A stretch of 64,000 nt of DNA from Heliocidaris erythrogramma (GCA_025617745.1 CM046873.1:24783547-24847546), one strand, 5' to 3'. Numbered from the stretch's first letter, positions 1 through 11,331 are shown. A program made the numbers and translations. Notes: generated by a model from the letters alone, not told the origin.

Positions 1-55
1 GTATATGAGCCGCCATCAAGACACATATGTATGGAAGCGCTGGAATCTCATCTTT

Positions 56-813
56 ATACCCCCGCCAAACGAAGTTTGAAGGGGATATTATAGGAATCAG
101 TCGATGGTTGGGCGGGCGGTCGGTCGGTCCGTTGCAAATCTTGCGGATCGAACTACTTCCTCAGTTTTTGACCGAAAGTCATGAAATTTGGTAGACACAT
201 TGGTCTTGGTGGGAAGATGTGCAAGACATATTTTTCGGATGTGTCGGAACTGTGTTGCCATGGTAACGGCATATTTATGGAAGAAAATCAAGGAAATACC
301 TTGCGGATCGAACTACTTCCTCAGTTTTTTGGTGTTCTTGGTGGGAAGATGTTTTCGGATGAGTCTGAATCTGCGTTGCCATGGTAACGGCATATTTATG
401 GCAGAAAATCAAGGAAACACCTTGCGGATCGAACTACTTCCTCAGTTTTTGACCGAAAGTCATGAAATTTGGTACACACATTGGTCTTGATGGGAAGATG
501 TGCAAGACATTTTTCGGATGAGTCGGAATCTGCGTTGCCATGGTAACGGCATATTTATGGCAGAAAATGAAGGGAACACATTGCGGATCAAACTACTTCC
601 TCAGTTTTTGACCGAAAGTCATGAAATTTGGTACACACATTGGTCTTACTGGGAAGATGTGTACAACATATTTTTTTTTATGTGTCGGAAGCTGCGTTGC
701 CATGGAAACGGCATATCTATGGCAGTAAATCAGGGAAAAATCTTTCGGATCGAACTACTTCCTCAGTTTTCGACCAAAAGTCAAGAAAGGCTGTTGTCAC
801 GGGGCGGGGGTAT
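56..813. mobile_element. TIR-bounded element with ~160-bp tandem repeat core
   Basis: The ends carry a perfect 11-bp inverted repeat, ATACCCCCGCC at 56-66 and GGCGGGGGTAT at 803-813. Between them lie five copies of a roughly 160-bp unit, with the landmark AACTACTTCCTCAG at about 151, 311, 432, 591 and 753; the second unit has lost about 40 bp. Each unit carries CCATGGTAAC or a close variant. Just inside the left end, CAAAC-GAA-GTTTG can form a small hairpin. The layout matches the element at 56061-57445. Open frames across the array simply follow the repeat and are not genes. The superfamily is unresolved. Confidence 0.6.
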
Positions 814-861
814 TAATCATCATCTTCAGTGATATTTCTAGTTTTCATCGTTACATTCAAA

Positions 862-1152
862 ACAGAGTCAGGATCCAGCAATATTCAGCCGCAGGTTATC
901 CGTTGTCAAGACCGTGGTCAAGACCATAGAATCTTAGCCCTGTGATTGGCAAGCGAGCCATCTGTAACCAAGTGTGCGTTGAATGAAACATTGCGCAACC
1001 TGTTGCTTCATCCTTGCGCAAACATGCGCATAGCTGTTGCCTGGCTGTGAGAAAACATCTTGCGTGGTGGTAACCAATCAGAATGCTGGAATTGACTTTT
1101 TTAAAGACCAAGTGTGTACATTGGTTACATATTGCTGGATCCTGACCCTGTC
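862..1152. mobile_element. Palindromic MITE-like element
   Basis: ACAGAGTCAGGATCCAGCA at 862-880 is inverted as TGCTGGATCCTGACCCTGT at about 1133-1151, giving roughly 22-bp imperfect terminal inverted repeats around 290 bp of non-coding DNA. I could not identify a clear target-site duplication. No gene is seen in 814-1500. Confidence 0.5.
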
Positions 1153-3606
1153 ATGAAGTGCACATTAATGTTATTTCAATCTTTGGAAAGTACAGAAAAT
1201 GCCCTTTACGCTCATGTCAAATTTGCCCTGGCTCACAATAAAACTATGGTTGTTTTGGCCAGATTTATATTTCATTTCATTTCCATTTTTTGTCATAAAA
1301 GGAACACCATTTTTTTTTACCAATTTCGTCTTTTATTTTGAACACAATAAAAGCATGTCACAAATCTGTGATCCCTCTTCTTTTATTTGATGTATAACTC
1401 ATGGCAATTGGTGAATGATAAGTAGTCTATTCAATAGTTTGCAAAAGAGATGTTCCTGGCTGTTCTTGCTCATTATGTATTCATCAGGCCCCTAAAGCTC
1501 CGCCATCTTGTCGGGGTCCATTAGAAGGCCGGATAAGCACCGTTGCATAATTCATGAGCGTAAATGCATGATTCATTTTGTAAGATGCTCCCCGAGAGTA
1601 GCGTGTGTTTGTATGTGGTATGAAAACAAATTCGCACATCAGCTTGGGCATGCGCAGTAAGAAAGGTCAAATTCAGTAATATATGCATTTATGGTAATGT
1701 ATTCATTGCTTCAACGCAACAGATTCGGCGAATCAGCGATGGCAATTTCTAATTATGACAGATGGGGCTCGGTCAATGCACTTTAATTGTAATCGATCTC
1801 CAAATCAAAATCTATCGCTTTGCAAATATGTAAACAAGTAAATAAAGCTTTAAAATGTAACCGGACGGGACCGAATCAAATGTAATCATGAACAAAGATA
1901 ATGTAAAAATAATGTGAAGTATTTGACACGTCGCCAGTGGCAAAAGTCTCTTTTCTTGTTGATATACTTAATACCCGTGAATGTATTCATTAAATATGCG
2001 TTAAGTATAATGATAAATAAATACATAAATAAATACATAAATAATACATGCATAATGAATAAAAAACAAAGAAGTTATCTTTCAAAGTAAGATTTTTTTC
2101 AGGGATGGTTTTCTTAATAAGAAGGATAATCTTCATTTGGGGTGTGGCGGTGGGGTCCTTTAGTTAATTGAGGTTTTTTTGTACCATTTTATTTAGACTT
2201 GATGTTAATGTAATTTTGTTTTTATGTTGGCAATTAAATAAAAGTGTACGTTTATTCTCTTTTTTAAGGGATTTTTTTTTATTTGTCAGGAATAATCAAA
2301 TTACCGGGAAGAAGTATATGTTCTATATTAACGTTTACTTTGCATTTGTGAGTAAAATTTATGTTGCCATTCCTTTCCAGCTTTCATGCCTGTAAGTCAC
2401 CACTCAATCACATGTCTTACAATACCATCCATTTACTTCTACTTATGATTAACCATTAGCGTCAGAGCTTATTGTCTTCACTCTTCCTTTCATTTCAAGC
2501 AGGAGTGTCGCTAGAGCATTTTGAATGGGGAGAGGTGGGGCAATACTAACCGTGCCGAAAAAAAAAAAATCCCACAAATTTTCAATAATGAACAAAGAAA
2601 ATGGAAGTTCTATTAGTTTTATATATTTTTTGACATGCCAAAATACCGACAGTTTGAAAATTACAAATATTAAGGTGTATTACCCTCCACCACCCTAGGG
2701 GTGCATCCAGGATTTTGTAAAAGATGGGGCACACGTTGCAGAAAATTCTCTGACAAGTTGAAAAAGAAAAAGGGGGGTACAATCTTGGAGTTGTATACTG
2801 AAGGTATGCCACTTTGTATCAAGGGGGCATGGGCTGCAAGCCTTCTCTCTCTGCCTCCACCCACCCCTACCCCCTCCAGCGATACCACTGCTTTTACTCT
2901 CATTTTGTATCTTTCTCATTCCTTTTAGTATAAAGGTCACTCTAGCTTACCTTTCACAGAAATTTTAAATTTCACATTTCTAGTTATGGAACCCTCCCAC
3001 TTTGAATCCTCTCATACATAAAAGTATATCACATGAACATTATCACTGAAAGGAGAATTTTGAATTTGACAAGCTCTAAAAAAATGTAAATATTTAAGGC
3101 AACTAGATGACTTTTCATCTCCTTAACATAAGAGAGATAAACTAAATCTTTTTGTTGTTGTTATTGTTGTCTATTTAATAACAATAAATATCAATTAAAA
3201 TAACAAGTTTATAATTAAACAAAAAATAATAATGAAAATCTTTGCAGACGTCTAAATTTTCACATCACATATAATTGAATGAATATTCAGGTTTTTTTCA
3301 ACAGTTTTCAAGAAATATTCATGACAACCGCTTCATTCTATTATACTGTTGCTGGTCACAAACATAATTCAAATCTAGGTTTGGTTAAATTTCATTCAGC
3401 TGAAGGCACTTATTTGTTAGGCTTTCAGCAAATGCAATATTCCAATAGAAATCCTCCCAATCAGAAACCATTGTTAGGGATATCAGTTTTGTTTTATTTT
3501 TGAATGAAAGCCTCACCTTCATTACATGTCTCCACTTGTGAGACTGCTGATTAATGAGGACCTTACAAAAATACATATTGAGCTAGTATAATATTAAATT
3601 GAAAGT
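1153..3606. other. AT-rich intergenic DNA, no gene seen
   Basis: No convincing coding region. It holds a T-rich low-complexity stretch near 2165-2300 and an ATAAATAAATA run near 2010-2045. About 2695-2730 (TGCATCCAGGATTTTG) resembles the end of the hAT-like family seen at 25225 and 47161. The block 1495-1545 is similar, inverted, to 6700-6765. Confidence 0.5.
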
Positions 3607-4035
3607 TCACCCTGATTATAAGTTGGTTTTATAAGAAGCAGAAAACTTAAAGAAACAGATCAGTGAAGGTTTGAGCAAAATATGATACGACATAAGAAAC
3701 TAGTATTTTTTGAAGTTGTAATCAATCAAAGATAAATTGGCAACTCTGTGTCGTATCTTGTGAGCTCCCATTTGCACTGTACCCCAAAAATCATTAATTT
3801 CCATCTAAAGAAAATATTCAAACATACATGGAATGCACCTTAGATATGTAATCATTGCTCATACAATTTTTTTTTACAAAACCTGTAGGAAAAAATCTAT
3901 TCCTTCATCAGAAACTAAGAAAATGGAAATTTATGAAATTTTCTGTACGGAGCAAATGGGAGAGGAGCTCAAACCTCCACTGATCTGTTTAATTTTTCTG
4001 CTTCTTTTATAACCAACTTAATATCAGGGTGGACT
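3607..4035. mobile_element. Palindromic MITE, ~430 bp
   Basis: About 70 bp at the left (AGTTCACCCTGATTATAAG onward, ending near GGTTTGAGC) is repeated inverted at the right (GCTCAAACC to TATCAGGGTGGACTT). TAAATTG occurs just outside both ends and may be a 7-bp target duplication, although a few extra bases sit between it and the right end. No coding capacity. It lies directly downstream of the candidate minus-strand exon at 4036-4159. Confidence 0.6.
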
Positions 4036-4159
4036 TGCCTGCTAAATTGTATGAGTTTATTTTTTGAACAGTTTTTGAACATCCACTGCTGGCATCTGAA
4101 GCACATGGTATCATGACAAGGTAGATGTCTATGAAGAGCTGTAGTGGTATACCGTAAGT
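4036..4159 (-). other. Candidate minus-strand exon with RING-like half
   Basis: On the minus strand a strong pyrimidine tract ends in CAACAG at 4160-4165, a good 3' splice site. In one frame the following sequence reads LPCHDTMCFRCQQW, resembling the second half of a RING finger (C-x-H-x2-C-x2-C) but with Asp where His is expected. The exon runs into the MITE at 3607-4035. A second exon-like segment (about 5174-5271, minus) is bounded by TTTTACAACAG and ACAG/GTAAGT, but its reading frames contain stops unless translation starts inside it. Together these may be a decayed gene or a non-coding transcript. Recognition is weak. Confidence 0.22.
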
Positions 4160-4169
4160 CTGTTGAATG

Positions 4170-6169
4170 AAAAGAGAAAATAGAACAAATTAAAAACTAC
4201 TAAGGACGTACACAATATGACAGGACTGCAATGTGCCAGATATGTGTATATGCATGACTGAAACAGAGTAAATAAAGCTTGATAAAAAGCTATTTTACCC
4301 ACATTCATTAAAATCAAGTTCTTTTGTAAGCATGAAAATGGGAATGATGAATATCCTTTGAAAAAAATTCCCATATTTGACTAAAAATTCTTCTTTTACA
4401 GGTCAGAGGGAATGAAATTACAATTATTTCAAATAACTTGCTTCCTCCTCTACAAGTTGTGTACTAGTGATATATTATATATTTTTTATATTCATGTATT
4501 AAAAAAAAAATTGTTGTGGGGGGGGGGGGGGGGGGTGGGGGGATTACCAAATTTAATTGTACACAGTATAGGCCTACCTCTCCAAGCTTGAGCAGGTCAG
4601 TATTATTATATTTGCTCTTTGTTCATCTCTCCTGATTGTGTATCTCAATATTCTTTCACCATCCATTGTAAAGAATCATGCTGTGTAAAAAAAAGGATAA
4701 ATAAATAAATTTATAAGTATATGAAAGTAATTTAGAGGTTCACGAGATATATTTCGCAGAAAAACTTGTACTCCACTAATTCTTATTTTTTCGATCTTCT
4801 TAAACATCTAGATTCATGTAGAAATGTACATCTAATTTAGATCATAGATTAAAGCTCAAAAGAAACCGTTTTCATAGAATGTATTGTGAATAAATGTGCA
4901 ATCTTCTCCTTCTCCATGCTTACACACAATGGTGGGCTTTGTTAGTAATGGTTTCAAATAATGTTTACATAGTTTAAGGACAAGCTATCAAAATATCAAT
5001 GGGAACTAGGGAGGGTATCTGTAATATGATTTTAACGAACACTTTCAGGGACCCCTGGAAGCCCTAATTGCTTTTATATTTAATGTTATTGTTTCCTGTT
5101 AAATTGATTTGAATTACGTAGTAAGCATATACAATACTCATGAAAGATGAATGAAAATGTTCTGTAAACTTACCTGTAATTTAGGAGGGCTAAATTTCTG
5201 CTTCATCATGTACGGTCAACAGTTGTCGCAATGTTTGAATAACACTTCTTGGGTTCCTTTCCATTTAGATCTGTTGTAAAACAAGAAAGAAGAAAACACA
5301 GTTGTAACTTTTTTTTTGGTCTTTCTAATTGATACATGTCATAGTTACATTGATAATAATTATTTTTATCACGCAAATACATTTGTAAATTCCAATCCAT
5401 TATTTGTAATAGGTAAAAATTCAATATTCATCAGCTGTCTTATATTTATTTATTAAGGTGCATTCAAGCTTTATAAGATTCTTGGAAAGAAAAAGAAACA
5501 ACCTCTGCAACTTATAGTGTGTCTGAAATTTTCAAAAGGGTCCATAAACTGGCTTAATTTACACCAGACTGAAATTTTGCCCAAAATACATTTGCCTACC
5601 CCCCCCCCCCCCCCCATTAAAAAAAATCAGTCTATCGGACTAATATTTAACTTCGTCAGTTAATTGACCAAATGGCATGAACTGAACCAAGTATGATAAT
5701 AGATCCAAGTCTTTTGAGAACGAAAACAAAGTCAGGCACGAAAGTGAAGTTGAACAGAGTCTACATCCATCTTAATTTCTTATCAAACATGGTTACTTTG
5801 AATTCGTTCCCCAAACACAGCTTTAGCCCTAGGCCTAGCTAAGTGAGTCTACATCTACTCAAGATACGGTACTATTCTTCAGACTTCGGTTTATGGAATA
5901 AAATGTCAACAATTATTGTGAGTTGAAAACAGTAAATCCCACCATACAGTCGCACAGTCACACTCAGTCTCCAAATCTATTCTAACCGTACGTTTAATAG
6001 ATCCAAGATCCCAAGGCCAAGTTGGACTAACTACTATACACTTGTGTGCAGCATATAGATGAACAACATGAGGAAAAACTTATGCAATAGTCTATCATAA
6101 TTCAAAGAGTTGACTAACGTTATATCTAGATCTAGATCTAGGCCTACTTAGATCCAATATTTCTTGCTT
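4170..6169. other. Intergenic DNA with homopolymer tracts
   Basis: No coding region supported. A long poly-G run lies at about 4518-4541 and a poly-C run at about 5599-5615. The only structured piece is the splice-bounded minus-strand segment at about 5174-5271 described with the previous exon candidate. Confidence 0.45.
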
Positions 6170-6530
6170 GCATGCACTGCATTTTTGACGCTGTCGAAAT
6201 AGCCACCGCGCCGGTGGCTGGAACTGACCCGGGACTGCCTGGGTAGCTGTCATGAGCCGCAGCGTGTGAGGACAGCCATCTCCGTGTCAAACTACCTCTC
6301 GACGATAAATTTAGAACTGTAATTTCGAAAGAAAATTGTTTCTTTTCTTTTTCAACACAACTCTTGTAAATCCTTTTAAATTGTAGAGAAATTATTATAG
6401 ATCACCTAGAATAGTACAACTAATTGTTATTAATGAATTAAATTATATAATTTACTCGCAATTTGAGCTCTACTCACCTTGTACTTTTGAACTAAAATCT
6501 CTCATTTCGTGCGGGTGACGTCATTGCATA
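6170..6530. promoter_or_regulatory. Locally GC/CpG-rich island-like stretch with a CRE
   Basis: 6190-6300 is clearly richer in GC and CpG than the surrounding AT-rich DNA. A perfect CRE palindrome TGACGTCA lies at 6516-6523. It could be the promoter or first exon of a minus-strand gene leading to the exon candidates at 5271 and 4159. This is inference from composition and position only. Confidence 0.2.
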
Positions 6531-7029
6531 TAATCTGCATAATTAATTGATCTTGAGTGACGAATTTGAGGTCAAAAAAATTAACATAACCCTGATCGAT
6601 ACTATCGAAATAGATACATATTCATAACATAGCATCCAATCAAAGTCTCACAATAAAATGACAAGCGCAAGAAAAATTAATAATGCAACAGCTATTATCG
6701 ATATCACGGCGATAACGGGTGCTTATCGTCCTTTCTAATGGTCCCAAGAGGCGTGGCCTAATTCCATTCGCGTAATGATTTACGCGCGTGCTGCTTTCCG
6801 TCTAGTAAATCTATAATACGTCTATGGTATTCATAGTCAGGCAGAACTGGAAATAAAATAGCGCGCTTTTAGGGGACCTGCGGATTGGCTGTATACGTTG
6901 AACACATACGATCATAATATGCGTACGTGCGTGCAGGCCAGGTACTTTTTTTCCCCCACCGGCGACCGTGCTTTCATGAAGACCAATCGGAACCGTTTCC
7001 CGACCCTGCGTCATGAATATTCATGAAAA

Positions 7030-7185
7030 AATGCGAAATCTGCCTAGGCTTGGTTACAAAAAAAAAAGACGCTGCCAGGCCGTGCCAGGCCGAGGGTTGC
7101 GTAATCCCAAAGTCGTACGGGCAAGGAACTTCGGGGTCACGCCATCTCTCGGCCTGGCAACAGTAGTGGGATATCGCGTATATTG
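7030..7185. repeat. Start of duplicated module block, copy in module 1
   Basis: The segment around 7095-7185 (GCGTAATCCC ... CGGGGTCACGCCATCTC ... GGGATATCGCGTATATTG) is closely matched at about 59070-59160. In module 4 this block runs straight into DNA matching 8385 onward, so about 7186-8383 is extra in module 1. Confidence 0.6.
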
Positions 7186-7216
7186 CACTGGCCAGTGGTA
7201 TTATCATAATTAAGTA

Positions 7217-7640
7217 CATGTGGAGCACACCTGAAAGGAATGGAGCACACCTACATTGCGGGTGAAGGAAATAACTATTCAAGTACGAAACATTAAAATA
7301 ACTATTATAATAATCAACTTCATGTGGAGCACATCTAGAGGGAGTGGAGCACACCTGCAGTGCTGGTGAAGAAAAAACTCTTCTTATTTTCAATGATTCA
7401 AATAGGAAACATTATTAAAATAACCATCAAAATCAACTTCATGTGGAATGCATCTAGAGGGAGTGGAGCACACCTGCAGTGCGGGTGAAGAAAAGACTCT
7501 TCTTATTTTCAATGATTCAAATATGAAACATTATTAAAATAACCATCAAAATCAACTTCATGTGGAGCGCATCTAGGGGGAGTGGAGCACACCTGCAATG
7601 CGGGTGAAGAAAAGACTCTTTTTAATTGCACTTTAGTTCA
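7217..7640. repeat. Tandem repeat, four ~120-bp units
   Basis: The unit begins near CATGTGGAGC and carries GTGGAGCACACCTGCA, GGTGAAGAAAA and AAACATTATTAAAATAAC. Copies start at about 7217, 7320, 7440 and 7559; the last three are nearly identical. It lies within the module-1-specific 1.2 kb. Confidence 0.75.
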
Positions 7641-7776
7641 CAGTTGCAATTGATATCAATCTCAAATCAGTTGATATTGATATCATTTCTTTAATGTAGA
7701 TCTACCCTACCTTCCTGAGACAGCACATGTATGCAAATACACAGCCGAAAAGTTTCTGGCGGGTCTTTCGCGAGGT

Positions 7777-7830
7777 TGACGTCATGTTATGCATATGCAA
7801 TACCTACCAACCTACCGTAGCATGACGTCA
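7777..7830. promoter_or_regulatory. Two perfect CRE palindromes, 46 bp apart
   Basis: TGACGTCA occurs at 7777-7784 and 7823-7830. Each is followed by a related A/T-rich tail (ATGTTATGCATATGCA and TGATACGCATATTCA), so the pair is an imperfect direct repeat. CREB/ATF-type factors bind this palindrome. A regulatory role here is unproven. Confidence 0.25.
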
Positions 7831-8061
7831 TGATACGCATATTCATTACCTCTCTCTTGGTGTGCTGCAAATGAGACACCCGTGTACTACAGGAGAATTA
7901 TTATACCAGAATGAGAATGCAGCTGTGAATGAAATGTGAATCGGATTCCTTCGTAGGCAATAAATAACCTCCACTGGGCAGTGTCTATTCTCCTGGGCAG
8001 GGTTTCATCAAACGGTCATAAGTACAAGTTCGCCGACATCCCATTGAAACGCGTGTATCAG

Positions 8062-8383
8062 AATAAGCCAGTTCGGGGTTAGCGCATGGTACAAATGACC
8101 CAAAATATCCACAGATATTTTAGACATGGAGGGTCCCTTTATGTGCACTTCAGAAAAATAACTCTGGGAGTGATAGAGGTGCCTCATGAATAGCTTTTGT
8201 TTCCCCCTTTAAAAAGAATACTTCCACCTGGATATCATGGAATGCACCATTAGTGCATAATTGAATAATGATTACATGACATTCATGAGCACATATCGAA
8301 TATTGGTGTCAGTGGGTTTTAGAATTTGGTACAGATGACCTTTATCTGCTCATGCTCAGATTGCATCTCCGAAGTGGCTTATT
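8062..8383. mobile_element. MITE with 15-bp terminal inverted repeats
   Basis: AATAAGCCAGTTCGG at 8062-8076 is matched by CCGAAGTGGCTTATT at 8369-8383 (one mismatch when inverted). A lone left end of the same family, CCAGTTCGGAGTTAGC, lies at about 37374. No coding capacity. Confidence 0.55.
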
Positions 8384-8727
8384 GGGGAGGTTGCTCTTTC
8401 AAAAAATTGTTTAGAATCTGAAGCAGCCCGCAATGTGTCATGTAACAAATTTTGGCAGTTTTCTATTACCTCATTTAAGATAAAGCTGTGACATTACTTT
8501 CATTCTGCAGAAATACTCTGTACGCATGTATGTATTTAAAAAAAGTACTTAATCCATACTGTGATGTCCCTTTCATCAGAATAGACCCCTTCATGTTATT
8601 GATTTATTTCAAGAATGAAATTCATTTTGTTTTATATTCCATATTATTGTCAGTTGTGAAAAGGTATTTCATGTTAATCAACGTAGATATCAAGGTATGT
8701 GTGTCATAATTTTGAGATTAAATTCAG

Positions 8728-9157
8728 TGAAGTAGCAGCGATACTTTTCATGGTGGAGAAACTGAATAGTAGGTTTAGTTCTTCAGGGTTACACCATGTA
8801 ATGTAATGTAATGTAATGGGAGTTATCATTCAGCGAAAATCAGGAACTTGATCTTTATTCAGAGAAAACAATAGCACCGCCATGTACTTTCTGTGTGCAG
8901 GATAATTATAGCGCCACCAGTGACCAGAATGAGAATGCAGCCGTGAATGAAATGTGAATCAGATCCCTTCGTAGGCAATATATAACCTCCACTGGGCAGT
9001 GCTCTATTTATTCTCCTGATGACGATCAGAGCATACTGATCGAAACGTCGAGAACCACAGAGCTCTTAGCGCAGCTCAACAGCCCTTTTCAGGGTTCTTC
9101 TTCTTTGAAAGATTACATGGTGTAACGATGAAGAACTAAACCTACAATTAAGATTAA
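8728..9157 (+). mobile_element. Retroposed element carrying a hammerhead-like motif
   Basis: Module 4 (near 59525) lacks this ~430-bp segment. In module 1 the segment is flanked on both sides by AGATTAAAT, a plausible 9-bp target duplication. Inside, TAGGTTTAGTTCTTCA near 8770 recurs inverted near 9130-9146, a TAATG run lies at 8797-8818, and a 115-bp stretch (about 8917-9014) also occurs at 7907-8000. The segment at 9011-9054 fits a hammerhead ribozyme. It may be a SINE or a non-autonomous Penelope-like element. Confidence 0.5.
9011..9054 (+). ncRNA. Candidate hammerhead ribozyme, type with minimal stem III
   Basis: Stem I pairs TTCTC (9011-9015) with GAGAA (9050-9054). The core CTGATGA is at 9016-9022. 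Stem II pairs GATCAG (9024-9029) with CTGATC (9036-9041) across an AGCATA loop. GAAA at 9042-9045 is followed by CGTC, so cleavage is expected after C9049. The single deviation is an extra C at 9023 between the core and stem II. ACGT would be a palindromic stem III usable only between two molecules. Small dimeric hammerheads of this kind are known from Penelope-like retroelements; activity here is inference. Confidence 0.45.
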
Positions 9158-9159
9158 AT

Positions 9160-10323
9160 TTGCATGGAGGTTGTCGATCGAAGATCTCATTGTAGAAGCA
9201 TAAATAGCGTGTATATTCATTATCCGACTACACGTGTGCTCCTTGGTCATGTTGGTTTTAAATGCGTTGCAACTTTGGCTTCTTTTTATTTGTGTTGTAA
9301 TGGTGGTTTAGCTTTCAGGAGAGCATTATTATTTTCTGTCCTTTCTTATGTTATTAATGACCGTTAAATTTTTGAATTGTTTAAGAAGGGTGGATGAATA
9401 TATTTTTTAACATGTTTTTCAACTTTATATTTCATATATGATTTTTCACCTTATGAATAACGCTGACATATTTCCCCTTTACCGAGTATATCGTTATTTT
9501 ATACAGTGTGAATGCTGAATTATTTCATTCGTAAAAGCAATCACTTAAATGTTATGTAACATGATATTGTGTATAATTGTGCAATGTGTGTCTGTTAAAT
9601 CTATATTGAATGACGTCACATGAAGCAAGCAGAGCCAAGATCGGGAGAAAGACTGAGGGAATATAACATGTTTGAATAGTTTGACAAAAGTCCATTATTC
9701 CGGGGGAAAACGAAGGCAGCATCGCAACGCGTAATAATCAATTATAAGAAGAATTACTAGCATTGAATGTGCCCTTTATTTTTTCCCCATAATATGATTT
9801 TTACAAATGCCGCTAGTCCTAGTCCGCTAGATCTGTGTGTAGGGTTAGTGAGGGGAGGGTGTTGGTGAGAAAGCGAAGGGTTTATATTTTTTCTACAAAT
9901 TATATTAATTTGTTCAATAAATCATTTGAAATTATTACATAAGTGGAGGTAGGTAAATTTATTTGAACCAATTGTGTTAACCACCACCTTTACCAATCGG
10001 GTCGAGACCGCAAATATGTTTGTACAGTATTTGTATATTGATACTCAGCCTGTCACTAGTTCGATGAAATTTTGCTTAGGATTTCGAAGTTGAATCGTGG
10101 TGTTGATTCATAATAATGTTTACAAAATACTACAAGGTATTAATCATAATTATCAAAATCGCATGAGAGTAGAAAAGGTGTAAAGACTGAGTCTTCTGTC
10201 GGGGCAGTGATGAGAATAAAGCAGAAAATGGATTACATATAGGAGAAATGGACAGAATGAGAGAGAGAGGGAGAGCATAAATGGGAAGGGGAATTAGAAA
10301 AGAAAGACGAGAGAGGAAGAGAT

Positions 10324-10356
<33 letters not shown>

Positions 10357-10850
10357 AATGTAGTGGAAAAAATAAAACACTATGATTGACCCTGCAAAGT
10401 ATTTTGTGTATAAAGTTTCAAATCATATTCAACAATGTTGCATGTACGTCTGTAGTTTGGCAGTGTAGGCACTTGTAATAATGACCCTCTGTCAATGTAA
10501 TAACAAAGCCTAACCTGAAATCGGAAATTTCGCAATGGTGTCAAGCACTGGATTAGGTATTGAAGGATCTGCAGCCCCCTTTTTAACTACTAAACATAGG
10601 ATGAGGGAGAGGGAGAGAGGGACAAATACAGAGACAGACAAACAGACAGACAGAGAGACAGAGACAGACAAACAGACAGAGAGGGGAAGGTAAAGAGGGG
10701 GAAGGGAATAAAGATGGCGATGAAGGCATAGGAAATGATGGCCCCCCTTCCTAACCCTCCCCTCCTCCCTGGCTTTAGTGAGGATTATTTTCTGGACCCC
10801 CCCCCCCCCCCCCCCCCCTCCATCCCATCCCATAGAATAGAATGATCTTT
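9160..10850. repeat. Module block upstream of exon 1, copy 1
   Basis: Non-coding DNA repeated at 43335-44735 and 59540-61725. Shared landmarks are GGTGTTGGTGAGAAAGCG, TTAACCACCACCTTTACCA, a GA-rich microsatellite (10255-10360 here) and ATCGGAAATTTCGCAATGG followed by a second GA/CAGA tract (about 10595-10690). Open frames on the minus strand here are low-complexity Ser/Leu runs from the GA tracts, not genes. A further CRE palindrome lies at 9611-9618. Confidence 0.7.
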
Positions 10851-10852
10851 TA

Positions 10853-10953
10853 ACCTCCAAATGGCGGACTATGGTAGAAAAAAATATATTATATATATAT
10901 ATATTACGACTGACCTTCAACTACCGACCCTCAACCCCCCCCCCCCCCCCCCT
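10853..10953 (+). promoter_or_regulatory. Conserved promoter-like block of module 1
   Basis: CCAAATGGCGGACTATGG (about 10857-10874) and ACTGACCTTCAACTACCG followed by a poly-C run (about 10908-10952) lie just upstream of the exon 1 remnant. Both motifs and the poly-C are kept at 44739-44820 and 61728-61806. The ATGGCGG core resembles a YY1 site. Conservation across modules and position before exon 1 support a promoter role; no transcript evidence exists here. Confidence 0.4.
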
Positions 10954-10984
10954 CTAAAAAGAATGAATTTGACGAAGAAGAAGA

Positions 10985-11016
10985 ATATAAAACGTTAAAT
11001 TCCACTAAAACTTGAG
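10985..11016 (+). pseudogene. Truncated non-coding exon 1 remnant of TRIM-1
   Basis: The sequence ACGTTAAATTCCACTAAAACTTGAG with donor GTAAAG at 11017 matches the 3' end of exon 1 in modules 3 and 4. About 170-190 bp of exon 1 present in those copies is missing here, and the donor is weaker (GTAAAG rather than GTAAGC or GTAAGG). TRIM-1 at 22485 may therefore use another first exon, or be poorly expressed. Confidence 0.4.
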
Positions 11017-11331
11017 GTAAAGTGGCTAATTAAATGTGTGTGGAGTCTATAATCTTTAGAACGCATAAAGAGCAGTAGCCGTAAATTAAAATGTGTGTGG
11101 TTGCAAAAACTTACAATCTATTTCTCTCTATCTGTCTATGTATATGATTACAGATTGCTACATGATACCTTTCAGGCATGTATGTCTATGTTCTCATTTT
11201 GTGTATAAAGGTGTGTTGTATCTTTTTTCAGAGTGTTATTCACTGATTCTTTCATATCGCCTGTAAGTTATGTTGTTAATAGGATATAGACCTAATATCA
11301 TCTTATGTATCAACCGTCACCATTTTATTTA

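Noticed and set aside
181-832. Overlapping open frames of 68-110 codons
   Set aside because: They follow the 160-bp tandem repeat unit and lack any protein-like conservation.
6974-7393. 139-codon minus-strand frame
   Set aside because: It spans the module block and a tandem repeat, ends in repeat sequence and has no recognisable domain.
10510-10920. 136-codon minus-strand frame rich in Leu/Ser/Val
   Set aside because: It translates GA/CAGA microsatellites and a poly-C run; the same artefact recurs at 12300, 34403, 44393, 60767 and 63770.
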